In this document: piece by piece, positions 1 to 8,332 of the stretch
Layout of the letters: each line of letters starts with the position of its first letter
Position numbering within the stretch: the first letter of the stretch is position 1
NCBI RefSeq assembly: GCF_010119245.1
Contig: NZ_WNKG01000011.1
Span: forward strand, 1-64,000
Source: Cyclobacterium salsum
GTDB lineage: Bacteria; Bacteroidota; Bacteroidia; Cytophagales; Cyclobacteriaceae
Direction: 5' to 3'
Length of the DNA: 64,000 nt
Translations under genes and position numbers: made by a program
Notes under the pieces: model-generated
Told to the model about the DNA's origin: nothing
The model's input: the letters and a program-made list of their open reading frames with translations, nothing else
The model's database searches: none

Positions 1-121
1 TATTCCTTTAAGTTACGAATCTTAGCTTATGCTTCACTTTTCAAACATAATACCTCTGTGACAAAAAAAGAGTTAGTTAGAACAATGAGTGGTTCTGTTG
101 TCACTTTTTATTGAATCCACG

Positions 122-1348
122 CTACTCCTGGGCGGCCTTATAAATAGCATCCAGCAAGCTTCCTTCCTCCTTGGTATCGTTGCCCAGTTCCCAAAACATA
201 ATGCCACCCAGCCCTTTCTCTTGGGCATAGATGGTTTTTGCCTTTACTGAAACCGTATCGTCATAGGATACCATCAGGCTGTCTGCAGCATTGTACATAT
301 AGGGCGCTTGGGCCTGCTCATCCCAATAGCGCTGAAAGTTGCTGTCCGGTTCATACCTGTCCCGGATTTGGTGATAGGCCATCCAGCCAATTTGGATGCC
401 ACCACTAAGTTGGTACAGTCCGTTGTTTGCCGGAGGAACGCCTTTCCAAACCCGGCCGTAAAACGCACTGCCAATGACTATCTGGTTGGGATCAACCCCT
501 TCTTCGATCAGGAAATCCACAATTTTTTCCGCTGAACGCGGATGAGGATCTTTATTGGCTCCTATCCGGTACAAGCTATCCAGGTAAGCATGAAATGGCG
601 TGCCCGCAATATCTTCACTTCTTACTTCACCTAAAGGGGTATGATGCCCGGTATATTCGGAGACCCCAGATACCTGATCATAGGTCATTACATTGGTGTA
701 ATCGGCATATTTCATTACCTCATTTAGCTCTATATGGTCGTAGTAACGCTTCCATCCCGCCGAGGCAAAGGTCAGCAGTTTTGGTGTATCAAATTCGTCC
801 AGCATTTCGCGCAAGCCTTTCATCAGCGCAGTGAAATGTTGCGTATCTTCTTCCCGGGCCATGGTACCGGCACCCGATATTCCCGGATACTCCCAGTCCA
901 TGTCCATGCCGTCCAATTGGTAGGCTTCAATAAATGCAGCGGCGCTCTCAATAAATTTTGCCCGACTCGCTTCCGTCAGGGCCATGTCCGAGAACCCGTC
1001 TGCTCCCCAACCGCCACAGGCGATCATTACCTTGAGGTCGGGATTGCGCTCCTTTTGCTTCACCAACGCCTCGAGCTTTGGACCGGCTTCCTCAGGGTTT
1101 CTAAACTTCATTTCCCCCTCAATCACATGGGTAAAGGAGTAAATAATGTGGGTAAGCTTTTCGACGGGTAGCTCCGCCGGCTTGTAGTCTCGCTCCGGCA
1201 CGTAATAGGCCATTACCACAGGCCCACTTGCCGGGGAAGCTACCTCCTGCGTTTGCTCTCCTTGGTTATTTGGTTGATTGGAACAGCCAAAAATAAAAAA
1301 AAGGGCCAGGAGATAAGGTAGGTTTGTGCTTTTCCAGGTAGGTCGCAT
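122..1348 (-). CDS. GH18 family glycoside hydrolase lipoprotein (chitinase-like)
   Basis: Predicted to hydrolyse beta-1,4-N-acetylglucosamine linkages (chitin or related glycans) by substrate-assisted catalysis, on the outside of a membrane. The 408-residue product starts with a lipoprotein signal ending at Cys22 (FIFGC), followed by a polar linker. The GH18 signature DGMDMDWE lies at residues 146-153, with Glu153 as the catalytic acid. The upstream SxGG element is present as ACGG (110-113), a small deviation. The C-terminal GGIMFWELGND closes the TIM barrel with the expected Trp. Length fits a single-domain GH18 with no carbohydrate-binding module. It stands alone on its strand at the left edge. 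NagB (38.8 kb), which uses glucosamine-6-phosphate, is also in the window but not linked. Chitinase versus endo-N-acetylglucosaminidase or an inactive binder cannot be settled here, although the complete DxxDxDxE motif favours an active enzyme. Confidence 0.9.
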   Translation of the reverse strand: MRPTWKSTNLPYLLALFFIFGCSNQPNNQGEQTQEVASPASGPVVMAYYVPERDYKPAELPVEKLTHIIYSFTHVIEGEMKFRNPEEAGPKLEALVKQKERNPDLKVMIACGGWGADGFSDMALTEASRAKFIESAAAFIEAYQLDGMDMDWEYPGISGAGTMAREEDTQHFTALMKGLREMLDEFDTPKLLTFASAGWKRYYDHIELNEVMKYADYTNVMTYDQVSGVSEYTGHHTPLGEVRSEDIAGTPFHAYLDSLYRIGANKDPHPRSAEKIVDFLIEEGVDPNQIVIGSAFYGRVWKGVPPANNGLYQLSGGIQIGWMAYHQIRDRYEPDSNFQRYWDEQAQAPYMYNAADSLMVSYDDTVSVKAKTIYAQEKGLGGIMFWELGNDTKEEGSLLDAIYKAAQE

Positions 1349-1704
1349 GTTTGTTAGTTTTTAGACACGGTGATTCAACAATCAATTAAATAAATTTTTT
1401 ATTAAAGTTAAAGCAAAACCTGAAAAATTTAATTTATAAACCGGCCATTTTGGGTGGCCCATGCGTCGTCAGCAGCCACTTTGGAACGGATTTAAACCAG
1501 GGGGATGCCGTAGAAAAAGTGAATTTTAAAAAAACGGTTATTCAAAAAGTGAGATAGCCACAGCATTGGCGGTAACGGTAAAAGTAAACAAATCCCATGC
1601 TGGGCAAATGCTTTCATGAAAGTAAAGAAAGAAGGGTCCGTTAAAAGGTCGCATGGGAATCAAAGGCTAAATTCCCGTTTTAAAGTATATTCGTTTTCCC
1701 GAAC
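1349..1704. other. Intergenic region, nothing recognised
   Basis: The stretch between the GH18 gene and the NTF2-like gene is AT-rich near the GH18 start and must hold that gene's promoter. No convincing ORF, RNA gene, clear -33/-7 pair or terminator was seen. Confidence 0.5.
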
Positions 1705-2199
1705 CTATTCCAACGCGTCCCATTCTTCTTGGATGGCCCGACTTTTTTGGTATTCCATCATCATTTTCCAGGTACCCTCTTTTACCAACAAGCCATCAAA
1801 ATGGATGTAATAGCCTTGCTTTTCTCCATTCAATTCAAAAGAATAGTGGAAAATTCCGCTTTCATAGGCGGTGGTAGGATCTCCTAATCGCCTGTTAAAT
1901 CGAAATGCCACGGATGACTTCCTTACTCCGGATTTGGTATCGTCAAAATCTTTTTTCCATCCGGCAAGGGCCTTAGCGATCGGATAGGCGACCCCGCTAA
2001 CACCGGAAACCAACGTAGCCTTTTCATGAAAGGTATTTGCATAACCTTCAAAGTCGCCCTCTTCGATGGTTCGAGACACCTCGGTCCAGAATGCGTCTAA
2101 TTCGGCCAATCGATCACGATCTTGGCTATCGCTATTTTGGGAAAATCCGTTCAGCGAGTATAGCAGAAGAAAGACTAACAGGTTGTTTTTTACATGCAT
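1705..2199 (-). CDS. Secreted NTF2-like / DUF4440-type protein
   Basis: A 164-residue protein with an N-terminal signal peptide (hydrophobic residues 5-18, probable cleavage after GFSQ). The rest has the look of the SnoaL/DUF4440 NTF2-like fold: an N-terminal helix with a FWTEV...EGDFEGYANTFHEKATLV pattern, then beta strands including GYYIHFDGLLVKEGTWKMM, where the closing Trp-Lys is typical. Members of this fold bind small ligands or act as isomerases or lyases, but many have no known role, so no reaction is assigned. It is a monocistronic gene on the minus strand with ATG at 2199. The signal peptide points to the periplasm or outer surface. Confidence 0.7.
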   Translation of the reverse strand: MHVKNNLLVFLLLYSLNGFSQNSDSQDRDRLAELDAFWTEVSRTIEEGDFEGYANTFHEKATLVSGVSGVAYPIAKALAGWKKDFDDTKSGVRKSSVAFRFNRRLGDPTTAYESGIFHYSFELNGEKQGYYIHFDGLLVKEGTWKMMMEYQKSRAIQEEWDALE

Positions 2200-2638
2200 A
2201 ATTGATATACGGTTAAAGGTTTCACTTAATCATTTGAAGGTTTTTCACATTCAAAAATTTTGGAGTGCCGCTTTGGGTAAATTGCACCTGGTACGTTATT
2301 TACCCAGTAACAATACCTCAATCTAGAACTTCTTTTGTTTTTTTGAAAGAATTTTTTTCCGCCAGGAGTGTTTACCTTTCACTTCCTCATGCCCGGAAAT
2401 CTCCTGGATGGACATGAGATGTGCCGGCAACCAAAAAAAGGCAGGTGTTCAGAGACCGGGAAGGGGCCAGTGATGCCAATTTCACCTACCATTGACGGTA
2501 TTCCCTTCCCATTAAACGCTTCCCGACGATCGCTTCCCGTCACTGCGAGAATTAACATTTTAAAAAACGCAGAAATCGGGATGACGGTATAATTTTGAAG
2601 TGATTATATCATATTGAAAACCAAATACTTATAAAATA
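2200..2638. other. Intergenic region; only a partial REP-like end seen
   Basis: Upstream of the NTF2-like gene. No gene recognised. An isolated GTCACTGCGAG at 2539-2549 matches the left end of the repeat units that begin at 2639, so this may be the remnant of an older copy. Confidence 0.45.
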
Positions 2639-2807
2639 CGTCATCGGTAGGGGGCTGAAATGACCCTAATCGTATTTCATCAGCCGTCCTTGCACCCGCG
2701 GCAGTCTGTCGGAAGACGGACATGTCTATCGTAGTTAACTGCCCTTTTCTCGAAATCCTTACGTCTGCGCTCCGGTTCAGATTGCTTCGCTGCCGCTCGC
2801 AATGACG
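2639..2807 (+). repeat. REP-like repeat unit A (about 168 bp)
   Basis: First full copy of a repeat family seen four times in this window. The left end carries GGGGGCT followed by an AATCGTATTTCA block, the middle carries CACCCGCGGCAGTCTG, and the right end carries CAGATTGCTTCGCTGC then CTCGCAATGACG. Copy A is the most diverged full copy, with one extra C in the right-end core (2778-2806). Reverse complements of this right end (CATTGCGAGC...GCAATCTG) are a common extragenic repeat type in Bacteroidota. A tandem linker separates it from copy B. Confidence 0.8.
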
Positions 2808-2832
2808 CGGTGTGCGCACTGGAAACCCCTCC

Positions 2833-2999
2833 CGTCACTGCGAGGGGGCTAATCTGACTCCAATCGTATTTCAACAAACGTCCCAGCACCCGCGGCAGTC
2901 TGTAGGAATACGTGCACAGCAGGCGTATTTAAATGCCCGTTTTCCTGATCCTTACGCGCACGCTCCGATTCAGATTGCTTCGCTGCGCTCGCAATGACG
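2833..2999 (+). repeat. REP-like repeat unit B
   Basis: Second full copy, 167 bp from CGTCACTGCGAG to CAATGACG, very close to copy D at 3775-3941, which has the same length. The right-end core is at 2971-2998. After it, the linker CGGTATGTTCACTGGAAA (3042-3059) resembles the A-B linker CGGTGTGCGCACTGGAAA (2807-2824), so the array is genuinely tandem. Confidence 0.85.
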
Positions 3000-3067
3000 A
3001 CTTTGGCATCGCTGCGACCCGTTTCCGTCACTCGCAATGACACGGTATGTTCACTGGAAACGCTTAC

Positions 3068-3148
3068 CGTCAACGCGAGGCGGCTCATTTGGATAGAATA
3101 ATTGGTTGAGCATTTGGTACGTTTCTTCGGTAGTCTTTCGAGATATGT
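3068..3148 (+). repeat. Diverged left half of split repeat unit C
   Basis: Beginning at CGTCAACGCGAGG, this segment aligns without gaps to the left half of unit B. Matches include GGCT, the central AAT, and CGGTAGTCT-T-G-ATATGT against CGGCAGTCT-T-G-ATACGT. It then stops resembling the repeat. The matching right half appears about 500 bp later (3652-3748), on the other side of the GIY-YIG gene. Confidence 0.55.
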
Positions 3149-3290
3149 AATCGATAAGAGAATCTTGCTGGTCTTTTTCAAAAAACTATATCAATCCAAT
3201 GGTATAGAAATACTTAACGGTATTCGGGTTGAAATTTCTAAAAATATGTAATTTTAGTTAGCCGCAAAATCCCCATCAAATCCAGGAAAA

Positions 3291-3590
3291 ATGAAAAAAG
3301 GTGGTGCTGTCTATATAATGACCAACCAAAATAACACTACATTATATGTTGGGGTAACAGAAAACCTTTTAAAAAGGATAGTGGAGCACAAAACCCGAAT
3401 AAACCCCTCCTCTTTTACATCACGATATAAAATAAAAAAATTGGTCTATTTTGAATTATTTCACTCAATAGAAGAGGCTATTTGCAGAGAGAAGCAACTT
3501 AAATCCGGGAGTAGAAAAAAGAAAAATGACTTAATCAATGCCTTTAATCCATCTTGGAAAGACCTGTACGAGGAAGTAAAAAATTGGTGA
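3291..3590 (+). CDS. Small GIY-YIG family nuclease
   Basis: A 99-residue, single-domain GIY-YIG endonuclease of the UvrC-N-terminal/homing fold. The two signature strands are AVYIM (Tyr8) and LYVGVT (Tyr19, Gly21), followed by LLKRIVEHK with the catalytic Arg29 and His33, and AICREKQLK with the metal-binding Glu67. No DNA-binding domain follows the catalytic core, as in the many stand-alone Bacteroidota copies of unknown role. It starts at ATG 3291 behind a short AGGA stretch. It is AT-rich compared with its surroundings, points opposite to its neighbours, and sits inside a broken copy of the repeat described at 2639-3941. These facts suggest acquisition or mobility. Intact active-site residues argue against decay. 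The biological target is not known. Confidence 0.88.
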   Translation: MKKGGAVYIMTNQNNTTLYVGVTENLLKRIVEHKTRINPSSFTSRYKIKKLVYFELFHSIEEAICREKQLKSGSRKKKNDLINAFNPSWKDLYEEVKNW

Positions 3591-3651
3591 TCTTTTGTTT
3601 TTGACAGGTTTCAGAAATACAAGTCTTCAATTATCACGATGAATATTCTCA

Positions 3652-3748
3652 AAGGTATACGTGCAGATCAGCCGTACCTAACTGTCCTTCTCTGATTTCC
3701 TTGTGCTCTCGCTCCGATTCAGATTGCTTCGCTGCGCTCGCAATGACG
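3652..3748 (+). repeat. Right half of split repeat unit C
   Basis: Resumes at AGGTATACGTGCAGATC, equivalent to AGGAATACGTGCACAGC in unit B, and runs through the conserved right end with the core at 3720-3747. It completes the copy whose left half lies at 3068-3148. Confidence 0.7.
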
Positions 3749-3774
3749 ACGTTTGAGTAACCGCAACCTGTTCC

Positions 3775-3941
3775 CGTCACTGCGAGGGGGCTAACCTGAC
3801 CCCAATCGTATTTCAACAACCGCCCCAGCACCCGCGGCAGTCTGAAGGAAGACGGACACAGCAGGCGTATTTAATTTCCTTAATTCGAACTCCTTACGTC
3901 AACGCTCCGATTCAGATTGCTTCGCTGCGCTCGCAATGACG
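3775..3941 (+). repeat. REP-like repeat unit D
   Basis: Full copy of 167 bp, nearly the same as unit B. It ends with the right-end core at 3913-3940, only about 50 bp from the stop codon of the glycyl-tRNA synthetase gene on the other strand. Any transcript leaving that gene will run through the array, so folding of the repeat could shape its 3' end. Confidence 0.85.
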
Positions 3942-3989
3942 GTCAGTACCGACTCAGCTCAGGGACCGGACGGAACGGGGAGGGAAACA

Positions 3990-5456
3990 TCATATCTTCT
4001 CAAACACCGTACGAAAACTACAGGCAGCCGCCAACCTTCCGTGCAGATCAGCAATTGCTACCCGCTCCTGTTCCGTGGTATCCCGGTGCCTAATGGTAAC
4101 GGTATCGTCCTCAAGGGTCTGGTGGTCTACCGCGATGCAAAAGGGCGTCCCGATCAAATCCTGCCGCGCATAGCGCTTTCCGATAGAGGCCGCCTCCTCG
4201 TAGATAATGTTGAAATCGTATTTCAATTGCTCAAAGATGGCCTTGCCCTTTTCCGGTAAACCGTCTTTTTTGGTCAGGGGCAAGATAGCCGCCTTGACCG
4301 GTGCGATCGCAGGATGGAATTTCAGGTATACCCTGCTTTTTTCCCCAGTTTCCTCTTCTGTATAGGCATTGCACAAGGTCATCAAAAACAATCGGTCCGC
4401 ACCAATGGAGGTTTCGACCACGTAAGGGATGTAGTTCTGATTTACTTCCGGATCAAAGTATTGTTGTTTCTTTTTGCTGAAATCCTGATGCGCCTTTAGG
4501 TCAAAGTCCGTACGGGAATGGATGCCTTCCACCTCTTTAAAACCAAAGGGAAACTGGTACTCGATATCCAGTGCGGCATTGGCGTAGTGGGCCAGCTTGT
4601 CGTGATCGTGTCGCCGGATTTTATCTTCGGGGATTCCCAGGGCCAGGTGCCAATTTACCCGCGTTTTGGCCCAGTTTTGGTACCATTCCATCTCCGTACC
4701 GGGACGAACAAAATACTGCATTTCCATCTGTTCGAATTCCCGCATCCTGAATATAAATTGCCGGGCTACGATCTCATTCCGGAAGGCTTTGCCAATCTGG
4801 GCGATGCCAAAAGGTACTTTCATCCGGGCAGTCTTCTGCACGTTCAGGAAATTGACAAAAATGCCTTGCGCCGTCTCAGGTCGCAGGTAGATGGTGGAAG
4901 AATCCTCCGATACCGATCCTACCTGGGTGGAAAACATCAGGTTAAACTGCCGGATCTCGGTCCAGTTGGCCGTGCCGCTCATGGGACAGGTAATGCCTTC
5001 ATTGATCATTAAATCCCTCAGGGCGGAAAAGTCTTCCGCATCCAGCAATTTACCCATGGCCGCCAAGAGGTCCTTTGCCCGCTCCGTTTCTCCTGCCTGC
5101 TCGTATTGGGCGGCTTTGTCTTCGATTAATACATCCGCTCGGTACCGCTTTTTGCTGTCTTTGTTGTCCACCATGGGATCGTTGAAGCTGTCCACGTGAC
5201 CGGAGGCTTTCCAGGTGGTGGGATGCATAAAAATAGCCGCATCTACTCCCACTATGTTATCGTTCAGGCGGGTCATGGATTCCCACCACAAGCGCTTAAG
5301 ATTATTTTTCAATTCTACCCCATAGGGGCCGTAATCGTAGACGGCCTGCAAGCCATCGTAAATTTCCGACGAGGGGTACACAAACCCATACTCCTTGGCA
5401 TGGGCGATAATATCTTTAAGCAGATTGCTTTCCTGAGGTTGTGCTGATTTTGCCAT
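3990..5456 (-). CDS. glyS: Glycine--tRNA ligase (homodimeric type)
   Basis: Charges tRNA-Gly with glycine in the cytoplasm. At 488 residues it is the single-chain (alpha2) class II enzyme also found in archaea, eukaryotes and many bacteria, not the two-subunit alpha/beta form. Seen: an N-terminal segment with KEYGFVYPSSEIYDGL typical of this family; class II motif 2 around GKAFRNEIVARQFIFRMREFEQ; motif 3 as ETSIGADRLF; and a C-terminal anticodon-binding domain containing RYARQDLIGTPFCIAVD and VTIRHRDTTEQERV. It starts at ATG 5456. It is a single gene, and downstream it runs into the repeat array. The symbol glyS is used here for the single-chain enzyme, which some annotators call glyQS. Confidence 0.96.
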   Translation of the reverse strand: MAKSAQPQESNLLKDIIAHAKEYGFVYPSSEIYDGLQAVYDYGPYGVELKNNLKRLWWESMTRLNDNIVGVDAAIFMHPTTWKASGHVDSFNDPMVDNKDSKKRYRADVLIEDKAAQYEQAGETERAKDLLAAMGKLLDAEDFSALRDLMINEGITCPMSGTANWTEIRQFNLMFSTQVGSVSEDSSTIYLRPETAQGIFVNFLNVQKTARMKVPFGIAQIGKAFRNEIVARQFIFRMREFEQMEMQYFVRPGTEMEWYQNWAKTRVNWHLALGIPEDKIRRHDHDKLAHYANAALDIEYQFPFGFKEVEGIHSRTDFDLKAHQDFSKKKQQYFDPEVNQNYIPYVVETSIGADRLFLMTLCNAYTEEETGEKSRVYLKFHPAIAPVKAAILPLTKKDGLPEKGKAIFEQLKYDFNIIYEEAASIGKRYARQDLIGTPFCIAVDHQTLEDDTVTIRHRDTTEQERVAIADLHGRLAAACSFRTVFEKI

Positions 5457-5496
5457 GGGCGCAAAATTAACTAAAAACCGATAGTGTACAAGATTT

Positions 5497-8328
5497 TTAC
5501 AGATCTCCCTGCATCAGGTAGGCCCGGATATGGGCAATGTCCTGCGCCACCAGTCCCATTTCTGCCGGTTTGGGCATCAGGCTAAGCGGTACCTGGCGTT
5601 TGTCGGCTACTTCAGACGCCGGAATTACAAACCGTTGCCCCTGACTATCCAGCACCGTGACCACCGGACCGTTGGACTGCAGCAGTCCGTAAAGTACGGC
5701 CCCGTTTTTCAGGCGAACCAACCAGGATTCGGAACCGAAACCAATGGCAGCATCGGGCTGTACAATCGCATTTACCAGGGTAGGAGCGTCCATTTTTTGT
5801 CGGATTCCGCTCAAGTTGGGACCAATATCATTGCCAGAATCACCAATTCGATGGCAAGCCAGGCAGTTTTGAGCAGTCAATACCTTACCCGCCGCAGCAT
5901 CGCCCTCAAGTGCATTAACAGCGGCCTCTTCCACTTCCTGTGGCGTGCCAAAAAACCGGGCCAACAAGTGCTTTACAGCCGGCCGGGCTTCGGAAGACCA
6001 TTCCGCCGGGAGTCGCGCTTGCAGGGAATCGGGAAAGCTGCCCTTAACCCCCAGCAATGCCAGATGCAACCTGCCCGCTGGGCTTTCGGCCAGGCTGTTC
6101 AATGCTTCCCGCTGCTGATCTCCGGTAGCCAGACTATCACCCAGCCTTTCCAGGGATGCCAGGAGTTCCGGTTGGGCAGAAGGCAAATTGTCCAAGGGCG
6201 GCTCCCAATCTTCCAGAAATGCCTGCCATTCGTTGTATTTTCTGAATTGTAACCACCAGCGGATTTGTTCGCCAAGCCTTCCATCCTCATCGACCAAATC
6301 CAGAAATATTTCGGCAGCAGCTTTTTTTGGGATAAAGGCCAGGGTTTCCACAGCCTGCATTCGTTCTGTGCTGCTCAGCCCTTCACTTTCCATCCGAAGC
6401 TTCAGGGCAGGAATCGCCGCTTCAGGATGCAGTTCCCATATCAGAGAGGCCTGTTCCGGGCTCCATTCCAGGGGATCCAGTCCCTGCCATTCCGCTTCAA
6501 ATACTTCATTGGCCCTATCGCTTAAAGCTATCCCCAATGCATTCCGGTACCAGCGATCTTTTCCATCGTAACTTTCGATCAGGGCGGTATAAAGCTTCGC
6601 TGTTTTTTCGTAATCCTCATGTCGCAACAAAATCGCCAATTCCCGCCTGACCAGGGGGTCGGCATTTGATAGTAAGTCTTCCGCCTCCCTCATCAAGGTA
6701 TCCGGAGCATGGGCCGCCAGGGCGCGGACCGCTGTGAGAACCAGTTCCGGATTTTTGTCTCGCAACAACGGTTGGATTTTTTGTATTCCCATTGCACCCA
6801 TTCCAGCAAGTAACCAAATCGCCCGGGCCCGGTAAAAGGGATTGGCATGATCCAGCAGGGTTTCCAATTCGGGAATTACCGCTGTGCCTTGCTTTCGCAG
6901 TAATTGGGCCGCCCTGGCACGCACATGTACGGCAGGGTTACGTAAGGCCGCTACCTGACCGGAAACGGTCGCGAAATCAATGCTGGCTTTGGGATAGTCT
7001 TGCCCCTTTTTGGTAATGCGGTAGATTTTTCCCTGCCCTTCCTTGTCCCGCATCTGATGTCCACCCACAATGGGATCATACCAATCGGCTACAAAAAGGG
7101 ATCCATCCGTTCCCAGGGTGGCATCGCTGGGCCGAAACCACTTGCTGGTATCCGCTTCTACCTGATGCCAGATGTAGCCTTCGTTGTCCACGTCAACGGA
7201 AGCGATGAAATTTTGTCTTTCTGCCAGGGAATACCCGGCTCCCTCCGGCCTGGGATGATAGCCAAAAATAATGTTTCTTCCCGCATCGGCAGCGAGCAAC
7301 AAACCCCGGTATGCTTCCCCCAGTTCGTCACCTTCGATGCGCAGCATTCCGGTTGGAGAGCCTGCCCCGTAAATATCGCCTGCAGGCAACACCCCGGGGT
7401 CGTGTTGATGCCAATGCGCTTCCGCTATGGTCTGACCCGGCCGTCGGTCAGCTTGCCAGGTACGGTCTCCTTCCTCGCTGAAAAAGCCGGCATTGCCTCC
7501 CTCCATCAGCCAGGTGGTGCGGCAGGAGGCGGTCTGATCATCGTTATCGCTTTGCCACATATTGCCAAAGGAATCCACAAATACCTCGTAGGCATTGCGG
7601 AAATTATGGGCCATCACCTCCATGCCGCTGCCATCCGGATTAATCCTTATTACCAGTCCTCCAGTATACACTTTCCCGTCATCGCTTTCCTGAGACGGTA
7701 CATTTTCGGTGCTGTAGGGCGTGTATTCATTGTAAACGCTGCCGGAGCGCAGGGTCCAACCCTCTTTGTCCCTAACCTGATGAGGCCCGGCATTGCCGGT
7801 AATGAAATACCATTTCCCATCGGGACCCAGCTGGCCGGCATGCAAACCGTGGTCATGGTCCTTTCCTCCGAATCCGGTCAAAAAAACCGCTTTATTATCT
7901 GGAATATCATCTCCATTTGTATCCGTATATACAATCACATTGGGAGAGCAGGAAACGATTACCTGATTGCCTACCACTGCAATGCCCAAAGGGCTTCGTA
8001 AATCCTCATCCTGCACAAACACCTGTGAAGTATCGGCCTTTCCATCTCCATCCCTATCCTCCAGGATCATGATCCGGTCTCCGGCTTCCCTTACCAGGTG
8101 CCCATCGGCATTGCGAAAATCACGGTAATTGACGGCCTCTGTAAGCCATACCCTGCCTTTGGCATCCACATCCATGTTGGTGGGATTGTGAAAGAGCGGG
8201 CTGCTGGCCCATAAAGTGACTTCCAGATCCTCCGGCACAAACAGTAAGGGGGCTTCGTCCCGGGAGTAAGGCCCACAGGAGAATAGGGAAAGCAATAGTA
8301 GAAGGCCTGGGATCGTGGAGTTTCTCAA
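5497..8328 (-). CDS. PVC-type haem-binding dehydrogenase lipoprotein with HEAT repeats and cytochrome c domain
   Basis: A 943-residue exported protein with three parts. After a lipobox (LFSC, Cys18), residues of about 25-440 form a beta-propeller of the membrane-bound dehydrogenase (PVC-type) family, with motifs such as NPTNMDVDAKGRVWL and NPDGSGMEVMAHNFRNAYE. About 455-770 are HEAT-like helical repeats. The C-terminus is a c-type cytochrome with CLACH at 822-826 and a probable axial Met in SLMP near 918. It is expected to oxidise a sugar or alcohol and pass electrons to the respiratory chain; the substrate is unknown. The start is a TTG codon, the only one that leaves a proper lipoprotein signal, four bases after the stop of the upstream isomerase, so translation is probably coupled. 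Last gene of a three-gene operon with two haem proteins. Confidence 0.88.
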   Translation of the reverse strand: MRNSTIPGLLLLLSLFSCGPYSRDEAPLLFVPEDLEVTLWASSPLFHNPTNMDVDAKGRVWLTEAVNYRDFRNADGHLVREAGDRIMILEDRDGDGKADTSQVFVQDEDLRSPLGIAVVGNQVIVSCSPNVIVYTDTNGDDIPDNKAVFLTGFGGKDHDHGLHAGQLGPDGKWYFITGNAGPHQVRDKEGWTLRSGSVYNEYTPYSTENVPSQESDDGKVYTGGLVIRINPDGSGMEVMAHNFRNAYEVFVDSFGNMWQSDNDDQTASCRTTWLMEGGNAGFFSEEGDRTWQADRRPGQTIAEAHWHQHDPGVLPAGDIYGAGSPTGMLRIEGDELGEAYRGLLLAADAGRNIIFGYHPRPEGAGYSLAERQNFIASVDVDNEGYIWHQVEADTSKWFRPSDATLGTDGSLFVADWYDPIVGGHQMRDKEGQGKIYRITKKGQDYPKASIDFATVSGQVAALRNPAVHVRARAAQLLRKQGTAVIPELETLLDHANPFYRARAIWLLAGMGAMGIQKIQPLLRDKNPELVLTAVRALAAHAPDTLMREAEDLLSNADPLVRRELAILLRHEDYEKTAKLYTALIESYDGKDRWYRNALGIALSDRANEVFEAEWQGLDPLEWSPEQASLIWELHPEAAIPALKLRMESEGLSSTERMQAVETLAFIPKKAAAEIFLDLVDEDGRLGEQIRWWLQFRKYNEWQAFLEDWEPPLDNLPSAQPELLASLERLGDSLATGDQQREALNSLAESPAGRLHLALLGVKGSFPDSLQARLPAEWSSEARPAVKHLLARFFGTPQEVEEAAVNALEGDAAAGKVLTAQNCLACHRIGDSGNDIGPNLSGIRQKMDAPTLVNAIVQPDAAIGFGSESWLVRLKNGAVLYGLLQSNGPVVTVLDSQGQRFVIPASEVADKRQVPLSLMPKPAEMGLVAQDIAHIRAYLMQGDL

Positions 8329-8332
8329 AGTT

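Noticed and set aside
57-106. Weak hairpin downstream of the GH18 gene (AGAAC/GTTCT inside GTGACA/TGTCAC)
   Set aside because: Short inner stem and an A/T run placed between the arms rather than after them; not convincing as a terminator.
2639-3941. Possible CRISPR array
   Set aside because: Repeats are about 168 bp, tandem, diverged and interrupted by a gene; there are no short identical repeats with regular spacers and no cas genes.
7000-8001. Long open frame (about 333 codons) on the plus strand opposite the PVC-type dehydrogenase
   Set aside because: Antisense shadow of the propeller domain; no start context, signal or family motif.
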